The translations under genes and the position numbers were made by a program. Under the pieces are notes generated by a model. The model was not told where the DNA came from. It did not search any database and saw only the letters and a program-made list of their open reading frames with translations. Shown here in pieces: positions 19,396 to 29,700 of a stretch of DNA of 64,000 nt. Source of the stretch: an uncultured Eubacteriaceae bacterium (GTDB lineage: Bacteria; Bacillota; Clostridia; Peptostreptococcales; Anaerovoracaceae); assembly GCA_903789635.1 (NCBI GenBank), contig CAIFEY010000001.1, positions 62,001 to 126,000 on the forward strand, in the 5' to 3' direction. How positions within the stretch are numbered: the stretch's first letter is position 1; each line of letters starts with the position of its first letter.

Positions 19396-20589
19396 ATGGC
19401 AAAGCAGAAATATGAAAGAACCAAGCCGCATATTAACATCGGAACAATCGGACACGTTGACCACGGCAAAACAACACTGACTGCTGCGATCACATCCGTT
19501 CTGCACCAGAGATACGGACTGGGCCAGGACGTCGCATTCAACCAGATCGATAAGGCACCGGAAGAGAGAGAAAGAGGAATCACGATTTCTTCCGCGCACG
19601 TCGAGTATGAGACACCGAACAGACACTACGCACATGTAGACTGCCCGGGACATGCGGACTACGTAAAGAACATGATCACAGGAGCAGCACAGATGGACGG
19701 AGCGATCCTGGTAGTAGCAGCTACAGATGGACCGATGCCGCAGACCAGAGAGCACATCCTGCTCGCAAGACAGGTAGGAGTACCATACATCATCGTATTC
19801 CTGAACAAGTGCGACATGGTAGACGACGAGGAGCTGCTCGACCTGGTAGAGATGGAAGTAAGAGAGCTGCTGAGTGAGTATGACTTCCCAGGCGATGACA
19901 CACCGATCATCAGAGGATCCGCACTGAAGGCACTGGAAGATCCAGCAGGCCCGTGGGGAGACAAGATCGTAGAGCTGATGGAAGCAGTAGACAGCTACAT
20001 TCCGGAGCCAGAGAGAGACAACGATAAGCCGTTCCTGATGCCGATCGAGGACATCTTCTCCATCACAGGACGTGGAACAGTAGCCACGGGCCGTGTAGAG
20101 AGAGGAGAGGTCAAGGTTGGAGACGAAGTCGAGATCGTAGGACTGAAGGAAGAGAAGTCTAAGACGGTAGTAACCGGAGTAGAGATGTTCAGAAAGACAC
20201 TTGACTACGCAGAGACCGGAGACAATATCGGAGCACTGCTGAGAGGTGTGCAGAGAGACGAGATCGAGAGAGGCCAGGTACTGGCAGCTCCGGGAACGGT
20301 ACATCCGCACACGAAGTTCAAGGGCCAGGTATACGTCCTGAAGAAGGAAGAGGGCGGCCGTCACACACCGTTCTTCAACGGATACAGACCGCAGTTCTTC
20401 TTCAGAACAACGGACGTAACCGGAGACCTGCAGCTGCCGGAAGGCACAGAGATGTGCATGCCTGGAGACAACGTTACGATGGAGATCGACCTGATCACAC
20501 CGGTAGCGATGGAAGATGGACTGAGATTCGCTATTCGTGAAGGCGGAAGAACAGTAGGATCCGGCGTTGTAACAGAGATCATCGAGTAA
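19396..20589 (+). CDS. tuf: Elongation factor Tu, copy 1
   Basis: EF-Tu carries aminoacyl-tRNA to the ribosome as a GTP complex. It has 397 residues, with G1 GHVDHGKTT, the DCPGHADY and NKCDM motifs in the GTPase domain and two beta-barrel domains. AAAGGAGTATGA precedes the start. The gene appears to be co-transcribed with tRNA-Thr. Its protein is identical to copy 2 at 37989-39182, and the DNA is almost identical too. Codons often end in A (GTA, GCA, ACA, AGA), unlike the GC-ending codons of nearby metabolic genes. Confidence 0.98.
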   Translation: MAKQKYERTKPHINIGTIGHVDHGKTTLTAAITSVLHQRYGLGQDVAFNQIDKAPEERERGITISSAHVEYETPNRHYAHVDCPGHADYVKNMITGAAQMDGAILVVAATDGPMPQTREHILLARQVGVPYIIVFLNKCDMVDDEELLDLVEMEVRELLSEYDFPGDDTPIIRGSALKALEDPAGPWGDKIVELMEAVDSYIPEPERDNDKPFLMPIEDIFSITGRGTVATGRVERGEVKVGDEVEIVGLKEEKSKTVVTGVEMFRKTLDYAETGDNIGALLRGVQRDEIERGQVLAAPGTVHPHTKFKGQVYVLKKEEGGRHTPFFNGYRPQFFFRTTDVTGDLQLPEGTEMCMPGDNVTMEIDLITPVAMEDGLRFAIREGGRTVGSGVVTEIIE

Positions 20590-20623
20590 TCGAATAACTC
20601 TGAGACAGAATAGAGAATCAAGA

Positions 20624-20657
20624 GCCGTGTGCTCCCGAGAGGGGCGCACGGTTTTTT
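20624..20657 (+). terminator. Rho-independent terminator after tuf copy 1
   Basis: CCGTGTGCTCCC pairs with GGGGCGCACGG, including G-U pairs, followed by six T. The 280 bases from here to the LCP gene hold only that gene's promoter and leader. Confidence 0.88.
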
Positions 20658-20782
20658 CGTGTCCGGAGGAGCACCCGACATTTGGCGGCCGTTGGCGTCG
20701 GATCGGTTATGCGAACCCGCCAGGTACCGCGTTTATTAAACGGCTTTAATATTTTTTAAGATAGTTGATTTCCGGCGATATG

Positions 20783-20811
20783 TTGAAACTGTAACCCTGT
20801 ATTGATATAAT
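20783..20811 (+). promoter_or_regulatory. Promoter for the LCP-family gene
   Basis: TTGAAA (20783-20788), 17 bp, TATAAT (20806-20811). The leader would be about 120 nt. Confidence 0.7.
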
Positions 20812-20936
20812 GCAATCGTTAACTTTTCCAGGAACAGGAATTTTCATAAAGATAGATTCGAAAAATAAGGAATGCGGGAGGGCTGACCGGTCCGACCGAA
20901 AGCTCATAGGAATAAGAGAAACGAGAGAAGGTAAAT

Positions 20937-22586
20937 ATGTCAGATCAGCAGAACAGGGAGGCGATGGAGCGCAGGCGCGAGATCGAACGCAGGCGGAAGG
21001 CTGCGGAGGCCCGTGCCCGTGAGGCGGATCAGAACGCTCAGGCGGCTTCTGACAGTGCGGGCGCTGCGGACAGTGAGTCCGCGGAGGCGCGCCGGGCATC
21101 CGACCAGAGGCACGCCGGAAGAGAGAAGAAGCGCGCGCATAAGAAGCAGCAGGACAATTCCCCGATCTTCTGGATCTCCAGAATCTGGTCGATCGTGTTC
21201 GTCGGAATACTGGCCTGGGTGGGAAAGACGGTTTTCTCCTTCGGGCTGCTGCCGACCAAGTGGATGGCGATCATCATCGCCGTGATGGCGGCCGTGGGCA
21301 TCCTGCTTTTCATCCCGATGTTTTTCCGGCAGTTCAAGCGCTCGCGGAGGGTGCTCAGCTTGATTTTGTCTGTCATGATCGCGGGGGCGGGCGTCTACGC
21401 GATGCGGAACATCGACAAGACGACGCAGTTCCTCTCCTCGGTGACGACGGACATGACCACCCAGACGCAGGAATATTACGTCGTCGTGAACAAGGACAGC
21501 AATTACGTGACGATTACCGATCTGGACGGAAGCGACGTCCTGGTTTACTCCAAGGCGAGCAGCGGCGATCAGGCGGCGAGGAACAAGCTGAAGAAGGACG
21601 CGAAGGTCAGCTACCTGTATAAGGCGAACCTGAGCAAGATCGGGACTACGCTGGAGGATGACACCGAGTCGGCGGCCCTGCTGAGCGCGGGACACTATGC
21701 CGGAATCGCGGAGAAGGACAAGTCCTTCAAGGGCAAGACCAAGATCCTGAAGAAGATCACGGTCAAGGCGTCTTCCGTCGACCTGTCCAAGAATGTATCC
21801 GTGACGACCACCCCGTTCAACGTCTACATCAGCGGACTGGACACGGCGGGCCCGATCGACACGGTCTCCCGTTCCGACGTCAACATGATCATGACGGTCA
21901 ACCCGAGGACGCACACCATCCTGCTGACGTCCATCCCGCGTGACTACGTGATCCGTCTGACGCAGAAGAACAACGCCGAGGACAAGCTGACGCACACCGG
22001 AATCTACGGCATTCAGCAGACGCTTGAATCGGTGGAGGACCTGACCGGTTTGGACATGAACTACTATGTGAAGGTCAATTATTCGACCGTCAGGCGCGTC
22101 ATCGATGCCATCGGCGGAGTCGACGTATACGCCAAGCAGGCCTTTGTCACACATGGACAGCGGTACTATGCCTTCAAACAGGGAAAGAATCACCTGAACG
22201 GCGCAGAGGCACTGGCATTCGCGAGGGAACGCCACGCGTTCGAGGGCGGAGACCTGCAGCGCAACCGCGATCAGGCAATGGTCATGGGTGCGATGATCAA
22301 GAAGATCAGCAGCAGCAAGACCCTGCTGACCCGCTACGCCAAGATCCTCGATTCGACCAAGAATTACATGCAGATCAACATGTCCCAGAGCGAGATCAGC
22401 AGCCTCGTCCGCATGCAGCTCGACGGCGGATATAAATGGAAGATCAAGAAGCAGGGCATGGACGGAACGAGCGAGTTCGTGCAGTGCTACTCGACAGGAA
22501 ACTATCAGGTCTACGCGATGCGCCCGGATAAGAAGAGCCTCGAGAAGGCGGTCAGCAATATCGTCAGCCTCGAGGAGGCGCGTTAG
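20937..22586 (+). CDS. LytR-CpsA-Psr (LCP) family cell-wall ligase
   Basis: LCP proteins transfer lipid-linked teichoic acid or polysaccharide chains to peptidoglycan outside the membrane. The 549 residues start with a ~65-residue highly charged cytoplasmic segment rich in Arg, Glu and Ala, then about three hydrophobic segments (~75-160). The LCP domain follows with SGLDTAGPIDTVSRSDVNMIMTV, SIPRDYVI, DLTGLDMNYYVKV, IGGVDV and ALAFARERHAFEGGDLQRNRDQ, which contains the conserved Arg residues. GAAGG precedes the start. It is an insertion between tuf and the rpmG-secE-nusG block. Confidence 0.92.
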   Translation: MSDQQNREAMERRREIERRRKAAEARAREADQNAQAASDSAGAADSESAEARRASDQRHAGREKKRAHKKQQDNSPIFWISRIWSIVFVGILAWVGKTVFSFGLLPTKWMAIIIAVMAAVGILLFIPMFFRQFKRSRRVLSLILSVMIAGAGVYAMRNIDKTTQFLSSVTTDMTTQTQEYYVVVNKDSNYVTITDLDGSDVLVYSKASSGDQAARNKLKKDAKVSYLYKANLSKIGTTLEDDTESAALLSAGHYAGIAEKDKSFKGKTKILKKITVKASSVDLSKNVSVTTTPFNVYISGLDTAGPIDTVSRSDVNMIMTVNPRTHTILLTSIPRDYVIRLTQKNNAEDKLTHTGIYGIQQTLESVEDLTGLDMNYYVKVNYSTVRRVIDAIGGVDVYAKQAFVTHGQRYYAFKQGKNHLNGAEALAFARERHAFEGGDLQRNRDQAMVMGAMIKKISSSKTLLTRYAKILDSTKNYMQINMSQSEISSLVRMQLDGGYKWKIKKQGMDGTSEFVQCYSTGNYQVYAMRPDKKSLEKAVSNIVSLEEAR

Positions 22587-22732
22587 CTCTTTTGACAAAA
22601 TTTACCCGCAGCCGGAGGGCTCATCTGGGCTGCCGGGATGACGTGATTTAAGCGCGCGGTCATTCGTTTTCCTGCCATGCGGGAAAGCGGGCCGTGCGTT
22701 TGCTGTACCGGGTGACTGGCCGTGAGAGACCG

Positions 22733-22750
22733 TCAAAAATTGATTTTTGA
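22733..22750. promoter_or_regulatory. A/T-rich inverted repeat upstream of the rpmG promoter
   Basis: TCAAAAAT and ATTTTTGA flank a TG centre. It ends 14 bp before the -35 box, where an UP-element or a regulator site would lie. Confidence 0.4.
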
Positions 22751-22763
22751 TGCCAAAAACTGG

Positions 22764-22792
22764 TTGACATTGACAGTGCAACATTGTATAGT
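22764..22792 (+). promoter_or_regulatory. Promoter for rpmG-secE-nusG
   Basis: Consensus TTGACA (22764-22769), 17 bp, TATAGT (22787-22792). The transcript would have a leader of ~75 nt. Confidence 0.8.
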
Positions 22793-22872
22793 TAATGAGT
22801 GACTTTATGAGAAATTATTGCAGAGCTGGAAACCCGGCTCTGAATTTTAGTTAAAAAACGGAGGCCGAGGTA

Positions 22873-23022
22873 ATGAGAGTAAAGGTAACATTGGCTTGCA
22901 CAGAGTGCAAACAGAGAAACTACAATACGATGAAGAACAAGAAGAACAATCCTGATCGTATGGAAATGAAGAAGTACTGCCCATTCTGCAAGAAAGAGAC
23001 AGTTCATAAGGAAACAAAGTAA
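22873..23022 (+). CDS. rpmG: 50S ribosomal protein L33 (zinc form)
   Basis: A 49-residue ribosomal protein, too short for usual gene-length cut-offs. It begins [17 protein letters not shown] and ends [14 protein letters not shown]; the two CxxC pairs are the zinc-binding (C+) form. CGGAGG lies upstream of the ATG. Its place before secE and nusG is the standard Firmicute arrangement. Confidence 0.96.
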   Translation: MRVKVTLACTECKQRNYNTMKNKKNNPDRMEMKKYCPFCKKETVHKETK

Positions 23023-23034
23023 GAGGGACAGGAA

Positions 23035-23346
23035 ATGTCGAACAAGAATAAGAATCAGAAACCAAAACAGGTCACGAAAGAGGAGATCAAGGAAGAACGT
23101 CAGAAGGCCGCTGCCCGCGCAACTCGTGAGCGTGCTGCCAAGAAGAAGAATCCGCACTCCCGCCGTGATTACTGGAAAGGTGTAAAACGTGAGATGGGCA
23201 AGGTTGTCTGGCCTACACGCAAGGAACTCGGCAGCTACACGGTAGTAGTAATCGCTACATGTGCACTTTTCGCGCTGGGATTCTGGCTGATCGACACCGG
23301 ATGGCTGAGTCTGCTCAAGGCAGCACTTGGTGTGACGCTGGGTTAA
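23035..23346 (+). CDS. secE: Preprotein translocase subunit SecE
   Basis: The small essential clamp subunit of the SecYEG channel. The 103 residues consist of a Lys/Arg/Glu-rich cytoplasmic N-terminus (~45 residues, longer than in many Firmicutes), the conserved amphipathic GVKREMGKVVWPTRKEL, and one transmembrane helix (TVVVIATCALFALGFWLI). It lies 12 bases after rpmG. Confidence 0.95.
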   Translation: MSNKNKNQKPKQVTKEEIKEERQKAAARATRERAAKKKNPHSRRDYWKGVKREMGKVVWPTRKELGSYTVVVIATCALFALGFWLIDTGWLSLLKAALGVTLG

Positions 23347-23394
23347 TCGATCGTTCTTGTACACCAGTCAATTGAGTAGAAGAAGGTACGTCAG

Positions 23395-23982
23395 ATGTCA
23401 GACACAGAGATGAAGAACACAGGCAACATCGTCTCCCCGCTCGAGGGTGAGGGTGTCCGCGGCGATGGACAGGCGAAATGGTATGTCGTTCATGTATATT
23501 CCGGTCACGAGAATAAGGTGAAGGACAGCCTCCTGAAAATGGTCGAGAACAGAAATCTGCAGGACCTGATTATGGACGTTCAAGTACCGACAGAAAGCGT
23601 TGTTGAAGTAAAGGACGGCCAGAAGAAGATCAAGACCAGAAAGATGTTCCCCGGATACGTTATCGTGAAGATGGTCGTCACCAATGAGTCCTGGTACCTC
23701 GTGCGCAACACACAGGGTGTCACCGGATTCGTAGGACATGGATCTGAACCGATTCCACTGTCGCCGGAAGAAGTCGCGCACATGGGAATCGAGAAGATAG
23801 ATATCGATCTGGATGTTGAAGTCGGAGATCAGGTACGTGTCATCAACGGACCGTTCGAGAGTTTCATGGGTGAAATTCTTGAAATCAGCCCGGAAAAGCA
23901 CGTCATGACCGTACGCATTTCGATGTTCGGTAGAGATACCCCTGTCGAGCTCGAGTTCGATCAGGTGGAAAAAATACAGTAG
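23395..23982 (+). CDS. nusG: Transcription elongation/antitermination factor NusG
   Basis: It binds RNA polymerase and links it to Rho or the ribosome. The 195 residues have the NGN domain (KWYVVHVYSGHENKVKDSL, FPGYVIVKM, WYLVRNTQGVTGFVG) and a C-terminal KOW domain (VGDQVRVINGPFESFMGEI). A ~23-residue N-terminal extension precedes the NGN domain. It is followed after 18 bases by rplK, whose start has AAGGAGG. Confidence 0.96.
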   Translation: MSDTEMKNTGNIVSPLEGEGVRGDGQAKWYVVHVYSGHENKVKDSLLKMVENRNLQDLIMDVQVPTESVVEVKDGQKKIKTRKMFPGYVIVKMVVTNESWYLVRNTQGVTGFVGHGSEPIPLSPEEVAHMGIEKIDIDLDVEVGDQVRVINGPFESFMGEILEISPEKHVMTVRISMFGRDTPVELEFDQVEKIQ

Positions 23983-24000
23983 GGAAGGAGGAAACGATTT

Positions 24001-24426
24001 ATGGCAAAGAAAATCGAGGGTTACATTAAACTCCAGATTGAAGCCGGAAAGGCGAACCCAGCACCTCCTGTAGGACCTGCATTAGGACAGCACGGAGTCA
24101 ACATCATGGACTTCTGCAAGCAGTTCAATGCCAAGACTCAGGATCAGCCGGGAATGGTTATTCCTGTAGTAATTACCGTTTATGCAGACAGATCATTCAC
24201 GTTCATCACCAAGACTCCGCCGGCAGCAGTACTTCTGAAGAAGGCAGCTGGTATCGACAAGGCATCTGGTGAGCCGAACAAGAATAAGGTTGCTACGGTT
24301 ACTCTTGAACAGGTTCAGGAGATTGCAAAGACGAAGATGCCGGATCTGAATGCAGCAAGCCTGGAGGCTGCTACATCCATGGTCAAGGGTACTGCTCGCA
24401 GCATGGGCATCGTAGTAGAAGAATAG
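24001..24426 (+). CDS. rplK: 50S ribosomal protein L11
   Basis: L11 forms the GTPase-associated stalk base with 23S rRNA. The 141 residues include [34 protein letters not shown] and the C-terminal rRNA-binding part ending [12 protein letters not shown]. It lies directly after nusG as in most bacteria. Confidence 0.97.
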   Translation: MAKKIEGYIKLQIEAGKANPAPPVGPALGQHGVNIMDFCKQFNAKTQDQPGMVIPVVITVYADRSFTFITKTPPAAVLLKKAAGIDKASGEPNKNKVATVTLEQVQEIAKTKMPDLNAASLEAATSMVKGTARSMGIVVEE

Positions 24427-24432
24427 CACATT

Positions 24433-24473
24433 GTGGGAGAGTTAAAAGCGCAGGCTTTTCTCGTTCGAACCAC
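24433..24473 (+). promoter_or_regulatory. Structured rplK-rplA spacer (candidate L1 feedback site)
   Basis: GTGG (24433-24436) pairs with CCAC (24470-24473), GAG with CTC, and AAAAGC (24444-24449) with GCTTTT (24454-24459), giving a bulged hairpin that ends next to the rplA ribosome site. L1 is known to repress the L11-L1 mRNA in other bacteria; assigning that role here is inference. Confidence 0.45.
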
Positions 24474-24484
24474 GAGGAGGAAAC

Positions 24485-25180
24485 ATGGCTAAACACGGAA
24501 AAACTTACAGGGCCGCTGTCGAGTCCTTCGACAAGTCCAAGCTTTACGATCCAGAAGAGGCAATGAAACTCGTCTGTGAGGTCGGCAAGGCTAAATTCGA
24601 TGAGACCATCGAAGCTCACATCAAGCTGGGTGTAGATGGAAGACACGCTGACCAGCAGGTCAGAGGTGCAATGGTTCTCCCGAACGGAACAGGTAAGTCT
24701 GTTCGCGTTCTCGTATTCGCTAAGGGACCTAAGGCTGAGGAAGCTGAGAAGGCCGGCGCTGATTACGTAGGTGCGGAAGAACTGGCACAGAAGATTCAGC
24801 AGGAAAACTGGTTTGACTTCGACGTCGTTGTTGCAACCCCGGATATGATGGGTGTTGTAGGACGTCTGGGACGTCTGCTCGGACCTAAGGGTCTGATGCC
24901 GAACCCGAAGTCCGGAACCGTTACGATGGATCTGGAGAAGGCACTGGCTGAGATTAAAGCCGGAAAAGTCGAGTACCGTCTGGACAAGCAGAACATCGTC
25001 CACACAGTAATCGGAAAGAAGTCCTTCGGTCCGGAGAAGCTCCAGCAGAACTTTGAAGCTCTGATGGCTGCACTCGTAAAGGCTAAGCCTTCTGCTGCAA
25101 AGGGACAGTACCTCAGAAGTGTTACCGTAACACCGACGATGGGTCCTGGAGTAAAGGTTAATCCGGCTGTCCTCGGCTAA
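24485..25180 (+). CDS. rplA: 50S ribosomal protein L1
   Basis: L1 forms the mobile stalk near the E site. The 231 residues show [61 protein letters not shown], and a C-terminal [11 protein letters not shown], all family hallmarks. ACGAGGAGG precedes the ATG. Confidence 0.97.
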   Translation: MAKHGKTYRAAVESFDKSKLYDPEEAMKLVCEVGKAKFDETIEAHIKLGVDGRHADQQVRGAMVLPNGTGKSVRVLVFAKGPKAEEAEKAGADYVGAEELAQKIQQENWFDFDVVVATPDMMGVVGRLGRLLGPKGLMPNPKSGTVTMDLEKALAEIKAGKVEYRLDKQNIVHTVIGKKSFGPEKLQQNFEALMAALVKAKPSAAKGQYLRSVTVTPTMGPGVKVNPAVLG

Positions 25181-25228
25181 TTGAGGAAGTCGTTTTAGCA
25201 GCGTGTGAAGCGCACACATACAGACCCG

Positions 25229-25257
25229 TTGTGCGACGCGGAGCATGCAGACATAAT
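25229..25257 (+). promoter_or_regulatory. Candidate promoter for rplJ-rplL
   Basis: TTGTGC (25229-25234), 17 bp, CATAAT (25252-25257). The start would fall just before the L10 leader. Confidence 0.45.
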
Positions 25258-25267
25258 ATTGAATTTA

Positions 25268-25360
25268 ATCACCTAAGACAGCGGGTGCCTGCGTTAAGGC
25301 TTAATTCCCCGCCGAGGTACGATATATAAACGTATTGGCCTCGCTCTTGGCGAGGCTGTT
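25268..25360 (+). ncRNA. L10 leader RNA
   Basis: The segment CCTAAGACAGCGGGTG, a TTAAGGCTTAAT turn and CCCCGCCGAGG match the conserved core of the L10 leader, where the L10-L12 complex binds and represses its own mRNA. A hairpin GCCTCGC/GCGAGGC (25338-25356) followed by TGTTTTATT could act as an attenuator. Confidence 0.82.
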
Positions 25361-25416
25361 TTATTGAGTACCACATTCGTGAATCGAACTCGTTTCGGTT
25401 ACAGAAAGGAGAAGCG

Positions 25417-25950
25417 ATGTCTGAAGAAGCAAAGAAGCAGAAACAGGCGGTCATCGACGAAATCAAGGAGAAACTTGACGGCGCTCAGTCCGCAGTAGTT
25501 ATCGACTACATGGGAACTACTGTAGCAGAGGCTGACGAGATGAGAAAGTCCCTCCGCGAGGCCGATGTTGACTACGGCGTATACAAGAATACGCTGATCA
25601 AGAGAGCCATCGAAGGAACAGAGTTTGCTCCTCTCGCTGATTCTCTGAAGGGACCAAGCGCTATTGCGATCAGTAAGACTGACGCTACAGCTCCGGCAAG
25701 AATCCTGAAGGCTTCCATCAAGAAGATCAACAAGATGGAGTTCAAGGCTGGAGTCGTAGAAGGCCAGTTCTATGATAAGGATGGAATCGAGCAGATTGCC
25801 AGCATTCCTTCCAGAGAAGAACTTCTGGCAAAGTTCCTGGGAAGCATTCAGAGCCCGGTTGGAAAGTTTGTCAGAACACTGGCTGCTATCGCAGATGCGA
25901 AGCAGGAGGGCGGAGACGCTCCGGCAGCAGAGGCTGCACCGGCAGAGTAG
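25417..25950 (+). CDS. rplJ: 50S ribosomal protein L10
   Basis: L10 anchors the L7/L12 dimers to the ribosome. The 177 residues contain AVVIDYMGTTVAEADEMRKSLRE, YGVYKNTLIKRAIEG and GPSAIAISKTD; the C-terminal helix and an Ala/Glu-rich end follow. AGAAAGGAG precedes the start. It is likely autoregulated through the leader upstream. Confidence 0.97.
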   Translation: MSEEAKKQKQAVIDEIKEKLDGAQSAVVIDYMGTTVAEADEMRKSLREADVDYGVYKNTLIKRAIEGTEFAPLADSLKGPSAIAISKTDATAPARILKASIKKINKMEFKAGVVEGQFYDKDGIEQIASIPSREELLAKFLGSIQSPVGKFVRTLAAIADAKQEGGDAPAAEAAPAE

Positions 25951-26036
25951 TTCAGCCAAAAGGCGAAATACCAGTAAGCAATACAGAGGCGGCCGCATAA
26001 GCCGTGCCGTATAATAAATTCAGAAAGGAAACGAAA

Positions 26037-26399
26037 ATGGATAAGGATCAGATCATTGAAGCCATTAAGGGAATGTCCGTACTCGAGCTGAACGAGCTCG
26101 TAAAAGCATGCGAAGAAGAGTTTGGTGTATCCGCAGCTGCTCCGGTTGCTGTTGCTGCAGCAGGCGGCGATGCTGCTGCTGGGGAGCAGACAGAATTCAC
26201 AGTAGTTCTGAAGGAAGTTGGAGACCAGAAGATCAAGGTTATCAAGGTTGTCCGTGAGATCACAGGACTGGGCCTGAAGGACGCTAAGGCTTTGGTTGAC
26301 GGCGCTCCGAACAACGTCAAGGAAGACGTTGAGAAGGCTGAGGCTGACGAGATCAAGGCTAAGCTCGAGGAAGTCGGCGCTACAGTAGAGTTCAAGTAA
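26037..26399 (+). CDS. rplL: 50S ribosomal protein L7/L12
   Basis: The multicopy stalk protein that recruits translation GTPases. The 120 residues have an N-terminal dimerisation helix pair ([31 protein letters not shown]), an Ala/Gly hinge, and the C-terminal domain with [37 protein letters not shown]. The ATG at 26037 has AGAAAGGAAA upstream, and the 11 extra residues from an earlier in-frame start have no family match. Confidence 0.97.
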   Translation: MDKDQIIEAIKGMSVLELNELVKACEEEFGVSAAAPVAVAAAGGDAAAGEQTEFTVVLKEVGDQKIKVIKVVREITGLGLKDAKALVDGAPNNVKEDVEKAEADEIKAKLEEVGATVEFK

Positions 26400-26525
26400 T
26401 CGACTCACCGTATGCACGGCAAAGCGATACAGAATAAGGAGATTCCTGCCGGGTATCATTTCGCTTGTACAGCATGTGCCCCGTTAGAAACAGAATAGGT
26501 TCTGTATCGATATCATGTCTGAAAT

Positions 26526-26569
26526 AGAGAACTGTATCGGATCACAGGTCTGATGCAGTTCTCTTTTTC
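26526..26569 (+). terminator. Rho-independent terminator or attenuator after rplL
   Basis: A 13-bp stem (26526-26538 with 26552-26564, one G-U pair) is followed by a T-run. In many bacteria such a site passes part of the transcription on to rpoB. Confidence 0.85.
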
Positions 26570-26664
26570 TTGTGCGTTATCTTTTTGTCCGCTCCCTCGC
26601 AGGGCTGAACAAAAATCTATCCGCAGAAATTTTACAATATGTGGAAGAAAATCGTGATAAGCTA

Positions 26665-26693
26665 TTGCGGTTTTGACGGTTCTGTTGTATAAT
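26665..26693 (+). promoter_or_regulatory. Candidate promoter for rpoB-rpoC
   Basis: TTGCGG (26665-26670), 17 bp, and a consensus TATAAT (26688-26693). The -35 is weak. Confidence 0.5.
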
Positions 26694-26743
26694 ATTAGAC
26701 TGCCATGCGAGTACTAAGAGATAGATTGTAAGGAGTGATAGTA

Positions 26744-29700
26744 ATGCCAAAGCCAATTAAAGTTGGTAGAAAAACACGTATGTCATTCGGAAAAATCAAA
26801 GAAGTCTTGCCTATGCCGAACCTGGTGGACATTCAGACGAAGTCCTATGATTGGTTCCTCGAGGAAGGCCTTCAGGAGGTTTTTGAAGACATTTCGCCGA
26901 TCAGCGATTATGCCGGAAAGCTCAGCCTGGACTTCATTGATTACTCTCTGAACGATCCTCCGAAATATGACCAGGAGGAGTGCAAGGAGAGGGATGTTAC
27001 GTATGCAGCTCCGCTGAAAGTCAAGGTTCGCCTCGTCAACAGAGATACGGGAGAAGTCAAGGAACAGGAAGTGTTCATGGGAGACTTCCCGCTGATGACC
27101 GAGCGCGGAACGTTTATTTACAATGGTGCCGAGCGAGTCATCGTTACTCAGCTCGTACGTTCCCCGGGACCGTATTACAGTGTGGAGACCGATAAGTCCA
27201 ACCAGAAGCTGTATTCCTCCCAGATTATCCCGAACAGAGGTGCCTGGATCGAGTACGACACGGATTCCAACGGAATCATCTACGTTCGTGTCGACCGTAC
27301 CAGAAAGCAGCCGCTGACGATCCTGCTTCGTGCACTTGGAATCGGCGACAGCAAGGAAGAGCTCATCAGCATTTTCGGCGCGGATGAGCGTCTGATGAAG
27401 ACGTTCGAGAAGGACACGACAACCGATACGGAGAGCGCCCTGAAGGAACTGTACAAGAAGCTCCGTCCGGGTGAGCCGCCGACAGTAGAGAGCGCGAGAT
27501 CCCTGCTGAACTCACTCTTTTACGATTCTAAGAGATACGATCTTTCACACGTAGGAAGATATAAATATAATAAGAAGCTTGGTATTCACGACAGACTGGA
27601 AAACGTTACTGCCGCACAGGATGTAATCGATCCTAACACCGGAGAGGTCCTGGTCTCCGCTGGAGACACGATCTCCAGGGAGATGGCAATGACAATCGAG
27701 GACGCCGGTGTTGCATCCGTATTAGTCGTCGGAAAGACGGACGATACGGTCAAGACCAAGGTCATCGGAAACAGATTCGTCGATATCAACAAGTATCTGG
27801 AAGACAGAGATATCGACCTGTCTGACCTGAAGATGCAGGATAAGGTTTACTACCCGGTACTGAAGGAGATCCTGGAAGAGGATCTGGACGACCGCGAGCT
27901 GAAGAACCGCATCCGTGAGAGAAGAGATGAGCTTTCTCCTAAGCACATCGTTCCGGCAGATGTCATCGCATCCGTCAGCTATATCCTGAACCTGAACTAC
28001 GGTGTCGGTGCGACGGACGATATCGACCATTTAGGAAACAGAAGACTGCGTACCGTCGGCGAGCTGCTCCAGAACCAGTTCCGCATCGGACTGGCGAGAA
28101 TGGAGCGTGTCGTAAGAGAGAGAATGTCCATCCAGGACATCGACGTCACGACGCCGCAGGCTTTAATCAATATCAGACCGGTAACGGCAGCGATCAAGGA
28201 GTTCTTCGGAAGTTCCCAGCTGTCCCAGTTCATGGACCAGAACAACCCGCTGTCCGAGCTGACACACAGAAGAAGACTGTCAGCCCTGGGTCCTGGCGGA
28301 CTGTCCAGAGAGCGTGCCGGACTGGAAGTTCGAGACATTCACCATTCCCACTACGGAAGAATGTGCCCGATCGAGACCCCGGAGGGTCCTAACATCGGAC
28401 TGATCGGTTCCCTGACCATTTACGGAGTCGTCAACAAGTACGGATTCATCGAGACGCCGTACCGCATTGTAGACAAAGAAAACGGCCGCGTAACCGATGA
28501 AGTTCGCTATGTCACCGCTGATGAGGAAGAGCGTCTGATCATCGCCAACGCGAACGAGCCGCTGGATGATGACGGATACTTCATCAACGACGAGGTCGCA
28601 GGCCGCGGCGTTGGCGGAGAGATTTCCCTGTTTAAGAAGAATTCCGTCGACATGATGGATGTTTCCCCTAAGCAGGTCGTATCTGTCGCTTCCGCAATGA
28701 TCCCGTTCCTGGAGAACGACGACGCGAACCGTGCGCTGATGGGATCCAACATGCAGCGTCAGGCAGTTCCGCTGATGGTTACGGAGGCTCCGTACATCGG
28801 AACGGGAATGGAGTATAAGGCGGCGAGAGACTCCGGAGCGGTCATTCTGGCCAAGCATTCCGGAACCGTCGAGTTCGTCGATGCGGATAACATCGTCATC
28901 GCAAGAGACGACGCCGAGGGTCAGGATGAGTACACGCTGCTGAAGTTCAAGCGCTCCAACCAGGGTGCCTGCATCAACCAGCGCCCGATCGTCAGCCACG
29001 GTGAGCACATCGAAGAAGGCGAGGTCATCGCAGACGGTCCTTCCACCAACATGGGAGAGATCTCCCTCGGTAAGAATCTGCTGGTCGGATTCATGACCTG
29101 GGAAGGATACAACTACGAGGATGCCGTCATCCTGAACGAGAAACTGATCATGAATGACGTCCTGACGTCCATTCATATTGTAGAATATGAGTCCGAAGCC
29201 AGAGATACCAAGCTCGGACCGGAAGAGATCACCAGAGATATCCCGAACGTCGGTGACGACGCGCTGAGAGATCTGGATGAAGAGGGTATCATCCGTGTCG
29301 GCGCAGAGGTCGATTCCACCGACATCCTTGTCGGAAAGGTGACGCCTAAGGGTGAGAACGACCTGAGCGCAGAGGAGCGTCTGCTCCGTGCGATCTTCGG
29401 CGAGAAGGCGAGAGAGGTAAGAGATACTTCCCTGCGCGTTCCGCACGGTGAGCACGGAATCGTCGTACAGGTCCGTGTATTCACGAGAGCGAACGGCGAG
29501 GACCTGTCCCCTGGAGTTACCAAGCTTGTCCGCGTATACATCGCGTCCAAGAGGAAGATCCAGGTCGGAGATAAGATGTCCGGACGTCACGGAAACAAGG
29601 GTGTCGTTTCCAGAATCCTGCCGGAGGAGGATATGCCGTTCCTCGAGGACGGAACTCCGCTGCAGATCATGCTGAACCCGCTGGGCGTACCGTCCCGAAT

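Larger units (their letters stand above)
19392..20671 (+). repeat. Near-identical tuf duplication, copy 1 (partner 37985-39264)
   Basis: DNA identity begins four bases before the ATG and runs through the gene, its terminator and 14 bases beyond. On reading I noted two differences: T versus C in codon 14 (ATT/ATC) and A versus T after the stop codon. Upstream sequences are unrelated. Confidence 0.9.
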
